18,964 nt of DNA from Nocardioidaceae bacterium (GTDB taxonomy: Bacteria; Actinomycetota; Actinomycetes; Propionibacteriales; Nocardioidaceae), in NCBI GenBank assembly GCA_013811715.1, contig JACCUS010000182.1, positions 1 through 18,964 on the forward strand. Reading direction: 5' to 3'. Positions 1-7,193 of this stretch are shown here, one piece after another (positions within the stretch are counted from its first letter, which is position 1; each line of letters starts with the position of its first letter). A program made the position numbers and the translations under genes. The notes below the pieces were generated by a model. That model saw only the letters and a list, made by a program, of their open reading frames with translations, ran no database searches and was not told the origin of the DNA.

Positions 1-260
1 TCGGCGGGCCATGGGCGGAGATCGGTGGTTGGCTGTCACCGCACACGACCTTCGACGCCAGCCAGTACCCGGACGACACCACCCGGGAGATGTACAGCCT
101 CGCCGCCGAGGCGGACGTCTTCAAATACGACGCGTCCGACCTGATGCCGGGTTCGGTCGGCGCCGGGACCTTCTGGGATGAGATGAACGCCTGGGTCGGT
201 GGCGACGCCGAGCTGGAGGAGGCACTGGCCAACATCGAGGAGAGCTGGCCGGGCAACTGA
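1..260 (+). CDS. Carbohydrate ABC transporter substrate-binding protein, AglE-like (C-terminal end only)
   Basis: The last 85 or so codons of a gene that begins before the window; the reading frame has codons starting at base 3 and ends at TGA 258-260. The visible tail contains GGWLSPHTTF, the run YDASDLMPGSVGAGTFWDEM and a final IEESWPGN. From memory of the family, this ending is typical of alpha-glucoside (AglE-type) extracellular solute-binding proteins of the ABC importer class. The protein would be a lipoprotein outside the membrane that captures the sugar and delivers it to the two permeases encoded immediately downstream (39 bases to the next start). The signal peptide and ligand-binding residues lie outside the window, so the substrate cannot be judged from this fragment. 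Confidence 0.85.
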   Translation, partial: GGPWAEIGGWLSPHTTFDASQYPDDTTREMYSLAAEADVFKYDASDLMPGSVGAGTFWDEMNAWVGGDAELEEALANIEESWPGN

Positions 261-287
261 CGCCATGCCTGGCCCACTGCCGCCGAC

Positions 288-294
288 AAGGAGG
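288..294 (+). promoter_or_regulatory. Ribosome binding site of first permease
   Basis: AAGGAGG, an excellent Shine-Dalgarno match. Two ATG codons follow in tandem, at 297 and 300. The gap is 2 bases to the first and 5 to the second, so the second ATG is the better start. Confidence 0.7.
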
Positions 295-299
295 ACATG

Positions 300-1283
300 A
301 TGGACAAGATCCTCAACGCGCTTGTCGCCATCATCGCCGGTGTGGGCGGCATGCTGGTCTTCTACTGGGTGCTGAACGCCCTGGTGGAGCGGTTGTCGCA
401 GGGCTGGGAGCGCCGGATCAAGCCGTACGTCTTCGTCGGTCCGGCGGTCGCGATCGTGGGGCTCTTCTTGGTCTACCCAGCCGTGCAGACGATTCTGTAC
501 AGCTTCGCGGACCAGACGAGCACGGCGTACATCGGCTTCGACAACTACCGCGAGATCTTCACCGACGACGCGTTCCTCGAGGCGCTGTGGAACAACGTCT
601 TGTGGATCGTGTTCGTCCCCACCTTCGCTGTCGGTATCGGGCTCGTGATCGCCGTGCTGGCCGACCGGCTCAAGGCCCGAGGCGAGCAGGTCGCCAAGTC
701 GGTGATCTTCATGCCGATGGCGATCAGCTTCGTCGGGGCGAGCACCATCTGGCGGTTCATGTACGACTCGAAGTTCGCCCAGGGTCAGGAGCAGATCGGC
801 CTGCTCTCGGCGATCACGACCGGCCTGGGCTTCGAGCCGCAGCGCTGGCTCGGCCTCGAGGGCTTCTCCGTCAACGACTTCCTGCTGATGGCCATCATGA
901 TCTGGCTGCAGGCGGGGTTCGCCATGGTTCTGCTCTCGGCGGCGATCAAGAACGTCCCGGAGGAGACGATGGAGGCGGGCCGCATCGACGGGGCCAGCGA
1001 GCTGCAGATCTTCTTCCGCGTGATCGTGCCGCAGATCTGGCCGACCGTGATCGTGGTCTTCACCACGATCTTGATCTTGGTGATGAAGGTCTTCGACGTC
1101 GTCAACGTGATGACCAACGGGGCCGACGGCACCGAAGTGGTGGCCAACCGGTTCTACAACCTCTTGTTCACGGACCGCGAGAACGGGCTCGCCGCCGCCG
1201 TGGTCGTCGTCTTGATGGTCGCCGTGATCCCGGTCATGATCTACCAAGTGCGCCAGTTCCGAGCCCAGGAGGCAGGCCGATGA
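300..1283 (+). CDS. Carbohydrate ABC transporter permease, AglF/MalF type
   Basis: Inner-membrane permease subunit of 327 aa with about seven predicted hydrophobic segments (roughly residues 5-28, 43-69, 100-121, 135-155, 194-216, 248-271 and 290-315). The cytoplasmic EAA loop, which docks on the ATPase, lies at about 225-248 (EAGRIDGASELQIFFRVIVP), with the expected G and the hydrophobic-P ending. The N-terminal extra membrane segment followed by a basic linker resembles AglF of alpha-glucoside importers. The start is set at ATG 300 from the spacing to AAGGAGG; ATG 297 is the alternative, one residue longer. The stop overlaps the start of the second permease (ATGA), so translation is probably coupled. 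The sugar substrate is inferred only from family resemblance. Confidence 0.93.
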   Translation: MDKILNALVAIIAGVGGMLVFYWVLNALVERLSQGWERRIKPYVFVGPAVAIVGLFLVYPAVQTILYSFADQTSTAYIGFDNYREIFTDDAFLEALWNNVLWIVFVPTFAVGIGLVIAVLADRLKARGEQVAKSVIFMPMAISFVGASTIWRFMYDSKFAQGQEQIGLLSAITTGLGFEPQRWLGLEGFSVNDFLLMAIMIWLQAGFAMVLLSAAIKNVPEETMEAGRIDGASELQIFFRVIVPQIWPTVIVVFTTILILVMKVFDVVNVMTNGADGTEVVANRFYNLLFTDRENGLAAAVVVVLMVAVIPVMIYQVRQFRAQEAGR

Positions 1284-2194
1284 CCGATGCCGCCGCAGCC
1301 CGCCCGATCGCGACCCACCGAGATGATGCCAAGGCCGAGGTGGCGGGAGGTCGGCAGCGACCAGGTCGCGGCATCCTCGTCGTGCGGGGCGTGGTGCTGG
1401 CGGTCTGCCTGCTGTGGCTGGTGCCGACGATCGGCCTGCTCGTGTCGTCCTTCCGCGACGAGGAGGTCGTCGCCAGCAGCGGCTGGTGGACGGTGTTCGC
1501 CTCACCGCTGGACTTCTCGCAGTGGTCCTTGCAGAACTACAACGACGTGCTCGGCGACGAGGGTATGGGCGCGGCCTTCCTCAACTCGATCGTGGTGGCG
1601 GTGCCGGCGACCGTCATCCCGATCATGGTCGCCGCCTTCGCCGCGTACGCCTTCACGTTCATGAGGTTCCGCGGCCGCGAGACGCTGTTCATCCTCGTGG
1701 TCGCCTTGTTGGTGGTCCCGCTGCAGGTTGCGTTCGTGCCGCTGCTGCAGATCTTCAGCAACTTCGACCTGGTCGGCACGTTCCCGGCCGTCTGGCTGGC
1801 ACACGCCGGCTTCGGCATGCCGTTGGCGATCTACATCCTGCGCAACTACATGGCCTCGCTGCCCAAGTCGATCATCGAGTCGGCCGAGGTCGACGGCGCG
1901 AGCCACTTCCGCACGTTCTGGTCGCTGATCATCCCGATGTCCGTGCCGGCGCTGGCGGCGTTCGCGATCTTCCAGTTCCTGTGGGTGTGGAACGACCTGC
2001 TCGTCGCGCTGATCTTCCTCCAGGGCACGCCGGTCGTGACCAGCCAGCTGCGGCTGCTCATCGGCGAGCTCGGCCAGGAGTGGCACCTGCTCACAGCCGG
2101 GGCCTTCATCAGCATGACGATCCCCGTCATCGTGTTCTTCGCCTTGCAACGCTTCTTCGTCCGCGGCCTGACCGCGGGATCGGTCAAGGGATAA
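1280..2194 (+). CDS. Carbohydrate ABC transporter permease, AglG/MalG type
   Basis: Second permease, 304 aa, partner of the preceding gene in the membrane heterodimer. Residues 1-30 are a polar cytoplasmic tail, followed by about six hydrophobic segments. The EAA loop is at about 200-223 (ESAEVDGASHFRTFW then IIP). The block around FQFLWVWNDLLVA (231-243) and the stretch VWLAHAGFGMPLAIY (171-185) are, from memory, characteristic of AglG-type subunits. ATG 1280 overlaps the upstream TGA by four bases and has AGGAGG at 1267-1272 seven bases upstream. The ATPase gene follows after 65 bases. The four genes form one importer operon; no regulator or glycosidase of the system is inside the window. 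Confidence 0.94.
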   Translation: MTDAAAARPIATHRDDAKAEVAGGRQRPGRGILVVRGVVLAVCLLWLVPTIGLLVSSFRDEEVVASSGWWTVFASPLDFSQWSLQNYNDVLGDEGMGAAFLNSIVVAVPATVIPIMVAAFAAYAFTFMRFRGRETLFILVVALLVVPLQVAFVPLLQIFSNFDLVGTFPAVWLAHAGFGMPLAIYILRNYMASLPKSIIESAEVDGASHFRTFWSLIIPMSVPALAAFAIFQFLWVWNDLLVALIFLQGTPVVTSQLRLLIGELGQEWHLLTAGAFISMTIPVIVFFALQRFFVRGLTAGSVKG

Positions 2195-2259
2195 CCCTCG
2201 ACCAGAACCTTCCACCACGGATCGTCCGGCACGTACCTGCCGGTGAAGGGACACAACTC

Positions 2260-3357
<1,098 letters not shown>

Positions 3358-3410
3358 CGCCGAATCGGCCTTGCGTCGCTCCGAACGGGCGGGCAACCTG
3401 GTGCCGACGC

Positions 3411-4829
3411 TCAGGGGTGCGTCATCCCCAGTACGTCGAGGGCCTCGTCGAGCTGCTGTTCGCTGAGCGCACCCGAGGCGACGTACCCCTCCGCGATCAC
3501 GACGTCGCGGATCGTCCGGCGCTCCCGCACGGCCCGTTTGGCGACCGCGGCCGCGTTCTCGTACCCGATGTGGCGGTTGAGCGGCGTCACGATCGACGGC
3601 GACGACTCGGCCAGTCCCCGGCACCTGTCGACGTCGGCCTCGATGCCGCTGACGCACCGGTCGGCCAGCACCCGCGCGGCGTTGCCGAGCAGCCGGATCG
3701 AGCCCAGCAGGTTGGCCGCCATGACCGGCATCATCACGTTCAGCTCGAAGTTCCCCGACGCTCCGGCGAACGCCACGGTGGCGTCGTTGCCGATGACCTG
3801 GGCGCAGACCATCGACGTGGCCTCCGGAAGAACCGGGTTGACCTTGCCGGGCATGATGCTCGACCCGGGCTGCAGGTCGGGCAGCCAGATCTCGCCGAGA
3901 CCCGCGCGTGGGCCAGAGCCCATCCAGCGCAGGTCCGTGCAGGTCTTGTGCAGGCCGACCGCGATGGTCCGCAGTTGGCCGCTGGCCTCGACGAGCGCGT
4001 CGCGGCTGCCCTGCGCCTCGAAATGATCCCGCGCCTCCGTCAGCGGCAGCCCGGTGAGCTCGCCCAGCACCTCGATGACGCGGGCGGCAAAGCCAGGTGG
4101 TGTGTTGATGCCGGTTCCGACCGCGGTGCCGCCGAGGGGGAGCTCGGCGACCCGCGGCAACGTGGCCTCGAGCCGTTCGACGCCGAGGCGGAGCTGGGCG
4201 GCGTACCCGCCGAACTCCTGCCCGAGGGTCACCGGCGTGGCGTCCATCAGGTGGGTGCGGCCGGCCTTGACGACGCCGTCGAACTCGATCGCCTTGGCCT
4301 CGAACGCCGCGGCCAGGTGGGCCAGCGCGGGGATCAGGTCGGCGGTGATCGCCTTGGCGGCGGCCACGTGGATCGAGCTCGGGAACGTGTCGTTGCTCGA
4401 CTGGCTGGCGTTGACGTGGTCGTTGGGGTGCACCTCTCGGCCGAGCGCGGCAGAGGCGAGCCCGGCGATGACCTCGTTGGCGTTCATGTTGCTCGACGTG
4501 CCCGACCCGGTCTGGAACACGTCGATCGGGAACTGGTCGTCGTGCTTGCCGTCGGCGATCGCGGTGGCGGCCTCCTCGATGGCGGCCGCGACGTCGGCGT
4601 CGACAACACCGAGCTGGGCGTTGACCCGTGCGGCCGCCGCCTTGATCAGCGCGAGCGCGTGGACATGGTCAGGCTCCAGGGTCGTGCCGGAGATCGGGAA
4701 GTTCTCGACGGCTCGCTGGGTCTGAGCGCGCCACAGGGCCGCGGCCGGCACCTTGACCTCGCCCATCGTGTCGCGCTCGACGCGGAACTCTTCGTCGGTT
4801 GTCGCCTGCGCCGGGCGCTGGTCGGTCAT
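3411..4829 (-). CDS. fumC: Class II fumarate hydratase
   Basis: Cytosolic TCA-cycle enzyme converting fumarate and water to L-malate, 472 aa, the normal size for the iron-independent tetrameric class. Signature segments: GSGTSSNMN (108-116), NDHVNASQSSNDTFP (136-150), the catalytic-histidine block RTHLMDATP (191-199, H193) and the superfamily signature GSSIMPGKVNP (322-332) with the catalytic serine. The N-terminal VERDTMGEVKVP is typical of fumarase rather than aspartase or argininosuccinate lyase. The ATG at 4829 lies six bases after a TACGGT -10 box, so the mRNA is probably leaderless. It is the last of three same-strand genes (SpeE-like, arfB, fumC) and converges on the ABC operon, with only 53 bases between stop codons. 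Confidence 0.96.
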   Translation of the reverse strand: MTDQRPAQATTDEEFRVERDTMGEVKVPAAALWRAQTQRAVENFPISGTTLEPDHVHALALIKAAAARVNAQLGVVDADVAAAIEEAATAIADGKHDDQFPIDVFQTGSGTSSNMNANEVIAGLASAALGREVHPNDHVNASQSSNDTFPSSIHVAAAKAITADLIPALAHLAAAFEAKAIEFDGVVKAGRTHLMDATPVTLGQEFGGYAAQLRLGVERLEATLPRVAELPLGGTAVGTGINTPPGFAARVIEVLGELTGLPLTEARDHFEAQGSRDALVEASGQLRTIAVGLHKTCTDLRWMGSGPRAGLGEIWLPDLQPGSSIMPGKVNPVLPEATSMVCAQVIGNDATVAFAGASGNFELNVMMPVMAANLLGSIRLLGNAARVLADRCVSGIEADVDRCRGLAESSPSIVTPLNRHIGYENAAAVAKRAVRERRTIRDVVIAEGYVASGALSEQQLDEALDVLGMTHP

Positions 4830-4835
4830 GGATCA

Positions 4836-4841
4836 ACCGTA
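4836..4841 (-). promoter_or_regulatory. Probable -10 box for leaderless fumC transcript
   Basis: On the minus strand TACGGT is followed by six bases and then the fumC ATG. This matches the TAnnnT box with a start codon at the transcription start seen in actinobacteria. No convincing -35 is visible. Confidence 0.5.
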
Positions 4842-4887
4842 CGACGAGTCGGGCCGCCCCCCGCTCCCGGCTGCCACGGGCGTGTCT

Positions 4888-5319
4888 TCAGCCGTTGTCG
4901 TCGGGTTCGCGTCGTTGCTGCTTGAGCTGGCCGCGGTTGCGCTTGGCGTCGAGCCGTCGCCGCACCGACGCCTTGCTGGGCTTGGTGGGCCGGCGACGTC
5001 TGGGTGGGGGAGCGACCGCCTCGCGGAGCAGCTGGGCGAGGCGCTGCTCGGCGGCCTCGCGATTGCGCAGCTGGGAGCGGTGCTCGGATGCGGCGATGGT
5101 GACGACCCCGTCGACCAGGCGGCTGGAGAGACGCTGGAGCGCTCGGCGGCGTTGCGTGTCGGTGAACGCGCCCGACTTCTCGATGTCGAGGCTCAGCTCG
5201 ACACGGGAGTCGGTGGTGTTGACCGACTGGCCACCCGGCCCGCTCGACCGAGAGAAGCGCCACAGCAACTCGTGCTCGGGCACGACGAAGCCGTCTCGGA
5301 TTGTCAGTGGCCCGGGCAC
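4888..5319 (-). CDS. arfB: Peptidyl-tRNA hydrolase ArfB (alternative ribosome-rescue factor)
   Basis: A 143-aa single-domain release-factor homologue that frees nascent chains from ribosomes stalled on truncated mRNA. The catalytic loop SSGPGGQSVNTTDSRVEL is at 25-42, with the GGQ at 29-31. The C-terminus (about 100-140) is strongly basic (PPPRRRRPTKPSKASVRRRL onward), matching the tail that enters the empty mRNA channel in ArfB/YaeJ. It lacks the codon-recognition domains of RF1/RF2. The start is GTG 5319, with no Shine-Dalgarno but a TAGGCT box seven bases upstream. It sits 10 bases after the SpeE-like gene and 58 bases before fumC. Confidence 0.93.
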   Translation of the reverse strand: MPGPLTIRDGFVVPEHELLWRFSRSSGPGGQSVNTTDSRVELSLDIEKSGAFTDTQRRRALQRLSSRLVDGVVTIAASEHRSQLRNREAAEQRLAQLLREAVAPPPRRRRPTKPSKASVRRRLDAKRNRGQLKQQRREPDDNG

Positions 5320-5326
5320 GTCCGCG

Positions 5327-5332
5327 AGCCTA
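5327..5332 (-). promoter_or_regulatory. Possible -10 box for leaderless arfB, sharing bases with the upstream stop codon
   Basis: TAGGCT on the minus strand, seven bases before the arfB GTG. Its first three bases are the TAG stop of the SpeE-like gene. The absence of any Shine-Dalgarno before this GTG favours a leaderless start. Confidence 0.4.
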
Positions 5333-6091
5333 CGGGAGGACGCGCCCCACGAAGACGCGGTACGTCGTCTCCCGAGTGCCCAGCCGCACCGGCACGGTGA
5401 GCTCTCGGCAGCGGCCGAAGACCTGGCTGAAGGCTTCGCGCAGGGGAGTTGAGGTGTCTGCCGACCAGATCGCGGTGAGGCCGCCCGGGCGCGTCGCCTG
5501 ACGGCACTTGGTGAGGAAGGCGGTGCGGTAGACCGCCGCGTTGGCGTCGTACACGAGGGCGCCGGGCCCGTTGTCGACGTCGAGCAAGATCACGTCGAGC
5601 GACCCGGGCGGCTGCGCGGAGACCACGTCGGTCACGTCGCCGACCTCGATGCGCACTCGTGGGTCGAGGAGCACGTCCGCCGTGTCGGGGACCAGTCCGC
5701 GGCGGTGCCACTCGACGAGGGCCGGCTCCAGCTCCGCGACGAGTACGTCGGCGACGCGATCGTCGTGCAGCACCTCCGCCAGGGTGAAGCCAAGGCCCAG
5801 ACCGCCGATCAGCACGCGCAGACCAGGACGCGCCTCACGGAACGATGCGACGCGCGGCCGTCTCTGGCCGGTTGTAGGTCGCAACTTCGAGCCGGAAGTG
5901 TCCGGCTCGGGGCGGCAGCCAGTCAGCGCGTCGAGCGTCGTACGCGCCAACAGCCGCTCGGCCGACGTCTCGACGGTGTCCATCACGAAGACGCCGTTGA
6001 CGCGCAGCTCGAGGGAACCGTCGGACCGCCGGCGAAGCAGCACCACCTCACCGCGCTCGGACACGGCGTTGGCGACGTAGTCCGACGTCAT
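5330..6091 (-). CDS. Spermidine synthase-like (SpeE-fold) protein, probably a class I methyltransferase-fold enzyme
   Basis: A 253-aa Rossmann-fold protein of the spermidine synthase/SAM-binding superfamily. The glycine-rich cofactor motif VLIGGLGLGFTLAEVL is at 93-108, followed by an acidic strand end VAELEPALVEWH, VEVGD-like RIEVGDVTDVV and the DVILLDVDNGPGAL motif typical of SpeE-like proteins. Whether it makes polyamines is unknown; many actinobacterial members of this group have no assigned substrate. ATG 6091 is chosen over the in-frame ATG 6118 because AGGAGG at 6096-6101 precedes it by four bases. Residues 58-88 look like an insertion relative to family members I recall, and the DNA there folds into two stem-loops (see findings). 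It is first in a three-gene minus-strand group and divergent from the PIG-L gene. Confidence 0.85.
   Translation of the reverse strand: MTSDYVANAVSERGEVVLLRRRSDGSLELRVNGVFVMDTVETSAERLLARTTLDALTGCRPEPDTSGSKLRPTTGQRRPRVASFREARPGLRVLIGGLGLGFTLAEVLHDDRVADVLVAELEPALVEWHRRGLVPDTADVLLDPRVRIEVGDVTDVVSAQPPGSLDVILLDVDNGPGALVYDANAAVYRTAFLTKCRQATRPGGLTAIWSADTSTPLREAFSQVFGRCRELTVPVRLGTRETTYRVFVGRVLP
5847..5909. repeat. Double stem-loop element inside the SpeE-like coding sequence
   Basis: Two adjacent inverted repeats. The first is nested: outer arms GCGAC 5847-5851 and GTCGC 5878-5882, inner arms CGGCC 5855-5859 and GGCCG 5866-5870. The second is a perfect 9-bp stem, CGAGCCGGA 5888-5896 with TCCGGCTCG 5901-5909, and an AGTG loop. 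The reading frame passes through without interruption. No second copy is visible in the window. Confidence 0.7.
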
Positions 6092-6095
6092 CTCG

Positions 6096-6101
6096 CCTCC
6101 T
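6096..6101 (-). promoter_or_regulatory. Ribosome binding site of the SpeE-like gene
   Basis: AGGAGG on the minus strand, four bases (CGAG) before ATG 6091. It decides the start in favour of 6091 over 6118. Confidence 0.65.
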
Positions 6102-6144
6102 CGGGCATCAGCGGACATTCTCGCCGATGTGGCATCGTGGGCGC

Positions 6145-6903
6145 ATGGCTGAGAATCGTCGACTCAAACCGCTTCGCGAGGACTGGGAGCGCGCGCTCGT
6201 CGTGGTCGCGCACCCGGACGACATGGAGTTCGGCGCCGCGGCTGCGGTGGCCCGCTGGACCGACCAGGGCAAGCAGGTCACGTACTGCCTGCTGACGAGC
6301 GGGGAGGCCGGCATCGACGGCATGGAGCCGGACGAGTGTCGCCGGGTCCGCGAGGCGGAACAGCGGGAGTCATGTCGGATCGTCGGCGTCGAAGCGGTCG
6401 AGTTCCTCGGCTGGCCGGACGGGGTGGTGGAGTACGGCGTCGCGCTTCGCGCTGAGATCGCCGGCGCCGTACGGCGGCACCGCCCGGAGATCCTCATCAC
6501 CAACAACTTCCGCGACACCTGGGACGGCGCGGTGGCGCTCAACCAGCCCGACCACATCGCCACCGGCAAGGCGAGCCTCGACGGGGCGCGGGACGCGGCC
6601 AACCGGTGGGTCTTCCGTGACCAGCTCGCTGCCGGCCTGGAGCCGTGGGCGGGGGTGCTGGAGGTCTGGGCAGCCAGCTCGCCAGAGTCGGGTCACGGCG
6701 CGGACGTGACGGACGGGTTCGACCGTGGGGTCGCGAGTCTGCAGGCCCATCAGGCCTACCTCGACGGCCTCGGCTGGACCGACTTCGACCCGGCGGAGTT
6801 CCTCGAGGGTGGGGCGCGGATGTCCGGGAGCGCGCTCGGCGTCAAGTACGGCTCGGCCTTCGAGGTGTTCCCGCTGCAATGGGGCGCCACCCAAGACGAG
6901 TGA
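6145..6903 (+). CDS. PIG-L/LmbE family N-acetylglucosaminyl deacetylase-like protein
   Basis: A 252-aa zinc-dependent de-N-acetylase of the PIG-L family, which also includes MshB (mycothiol synthesis) and Mca. The metal and catalytic motif AHPDDMEFGAAA is at 22-33 (H23, D25, D26). The third metal ligand is probably H137 in LNQPDHIATG. The central TSGEAGIDGMEPDE segment (51-64) is typical of the family. ATG 6145 is preferred to ATG 6127 because the shared core begins soon after and neither start has a Shine-Dalgarno. The substrate cannot be read from the sequence; a role in thiol or cell-surface sugar deacetylation is a family-level guess. It is divergently transcribed from the SpeE-like gene, 53 bases away, and is followed by a repeat-rich spacer. 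Confidence 0.9.
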   Translation: MAENRRLKPLREDWERALVVVAHPDDMEFGAAAAVARWTDQGKQVTYCLLTSGEAGIDGMEPDECRRVREAEQRESCRIVGVEAVEFLGWPDGVVEYGVALRAEIAGAVRRHRPEILITNNFRDTWDGAVALNQPDHIATGKASLDGARDAANRWVFRDQLAAGLEPWAGVLEVWAASSPESGHGADVTDGFDRGVASLQAHQAYLDGLGWTDFDPAEFLEGGARMSGSALGVKYGSAFEVFPLQWGATQDE

Positions 6904-6912
6904 GGCCGAACG

Positions 6913-6977
6913 CCTCGACCCGTGGCCGCACCGCCTCGGCCCGTGGCTGCACCGCCTCCGGCCCCGTGGCCGCACCG
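6913..6977. repeat. Imperfect 21-base tandem repeat, three units
   Basis: Unit pattern CCTCGACCCGTGGCCGCACC plus G: 6913-6933, 6934-6954 (two substitutions) and 6955-6977 (23 bases). A decayed fourth unit may continue to about 6997. It begins 10 bases after the PIG-L stop codon. Confidence 0.75.
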
Positions 6978-7019
6978 CCCTCGGCTTTCGCACCTCGCAC
7001 CTCCCGGCCCGCCGTGGAG

Positions 7020-7069
7020 CGATCCGACCGCTGAGGGGCTCCGACCCCGCCATAGTCGGAACGTTGACC
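7020..7069. repeat. 50-base nested palindromic repeat, copy A
   Basis: Differs from copy B at only two positions (T/C at 7053 and 7064). Outer arms TCCGAC 7023-7028 and GTCGGA 7055-7060; inner arms GGGG 7035-7038 and CCCC 7045-7048 around CTCCGA. Confidence 0.85.
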
Positions 7070-7084
7070 CGAGCCCTCGTGCAA

Positions 7085-7134
7085 CGATCCGACCGCTGAG
7101 GGGCTCCGACCCCGCCACAGTCGGAACGTCGACC
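7085..7134. repeat. 50-base nested palindromic repeat, copy B
   Basis: A direct copy of 7020-7069 at a 65-base period, with the same nested arms. The 15 bases between copies are unique. Each copy looks like a REP-type unit rather than a gene; ORFs crossing it have no recognisable protein features. Confidence 0.85.
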
Positions 7135-7150
7135 ATCGGTACGTGCAGCC

Positions 7151-7170
7151 CCGGCCGGTGTCGCGGCCGG
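7151..7170. other. Inverted repeat upstream of the WS/DGAT gene
   Basis: CCGGCC 7151-7156 and GGCCGG 7165-7170 with an 8-base loop, 23 bases before the acyltransferase ATG. It could be an operator or simply GC-rich chance pairing. Confidence 0.3.
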
Positions 7171-7193
7171 CATCGATGCGTCAGACTGCACCT

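Noticed and set aside
36..1505. A 489-codon minus-strand open frame opposite the binding protein and first permease
   Set aside because: It is antisense to clearly conserved transporter genes, is rich in Arg, Asp, His and Gln from high-GC antisense reading, and has no domain features.
3417..4925. A 502-codon plus-strand open frame opposite fumC
   Set aside because: It lies almost wholly antisense to fumC and is Arg/Gly/Asp-rich low-complexity sequence with no motifs; a typical shadow in high-GC DNA.
6092..6118. N-terminal extension of the SpeE-like protein to ATG 6118
   Set aside because: ATG 6091 has a near-ideal AGGAGG four bases upstream, while 6118 has none and would nearly abut the divergent PIG-L gene.
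6913..7134. Possible CRISPR array
   Set aside because: The repeats differ in length and sequence, there are only two copies of the longer unit with one 15-base spacer, and no cas genes are nearby.
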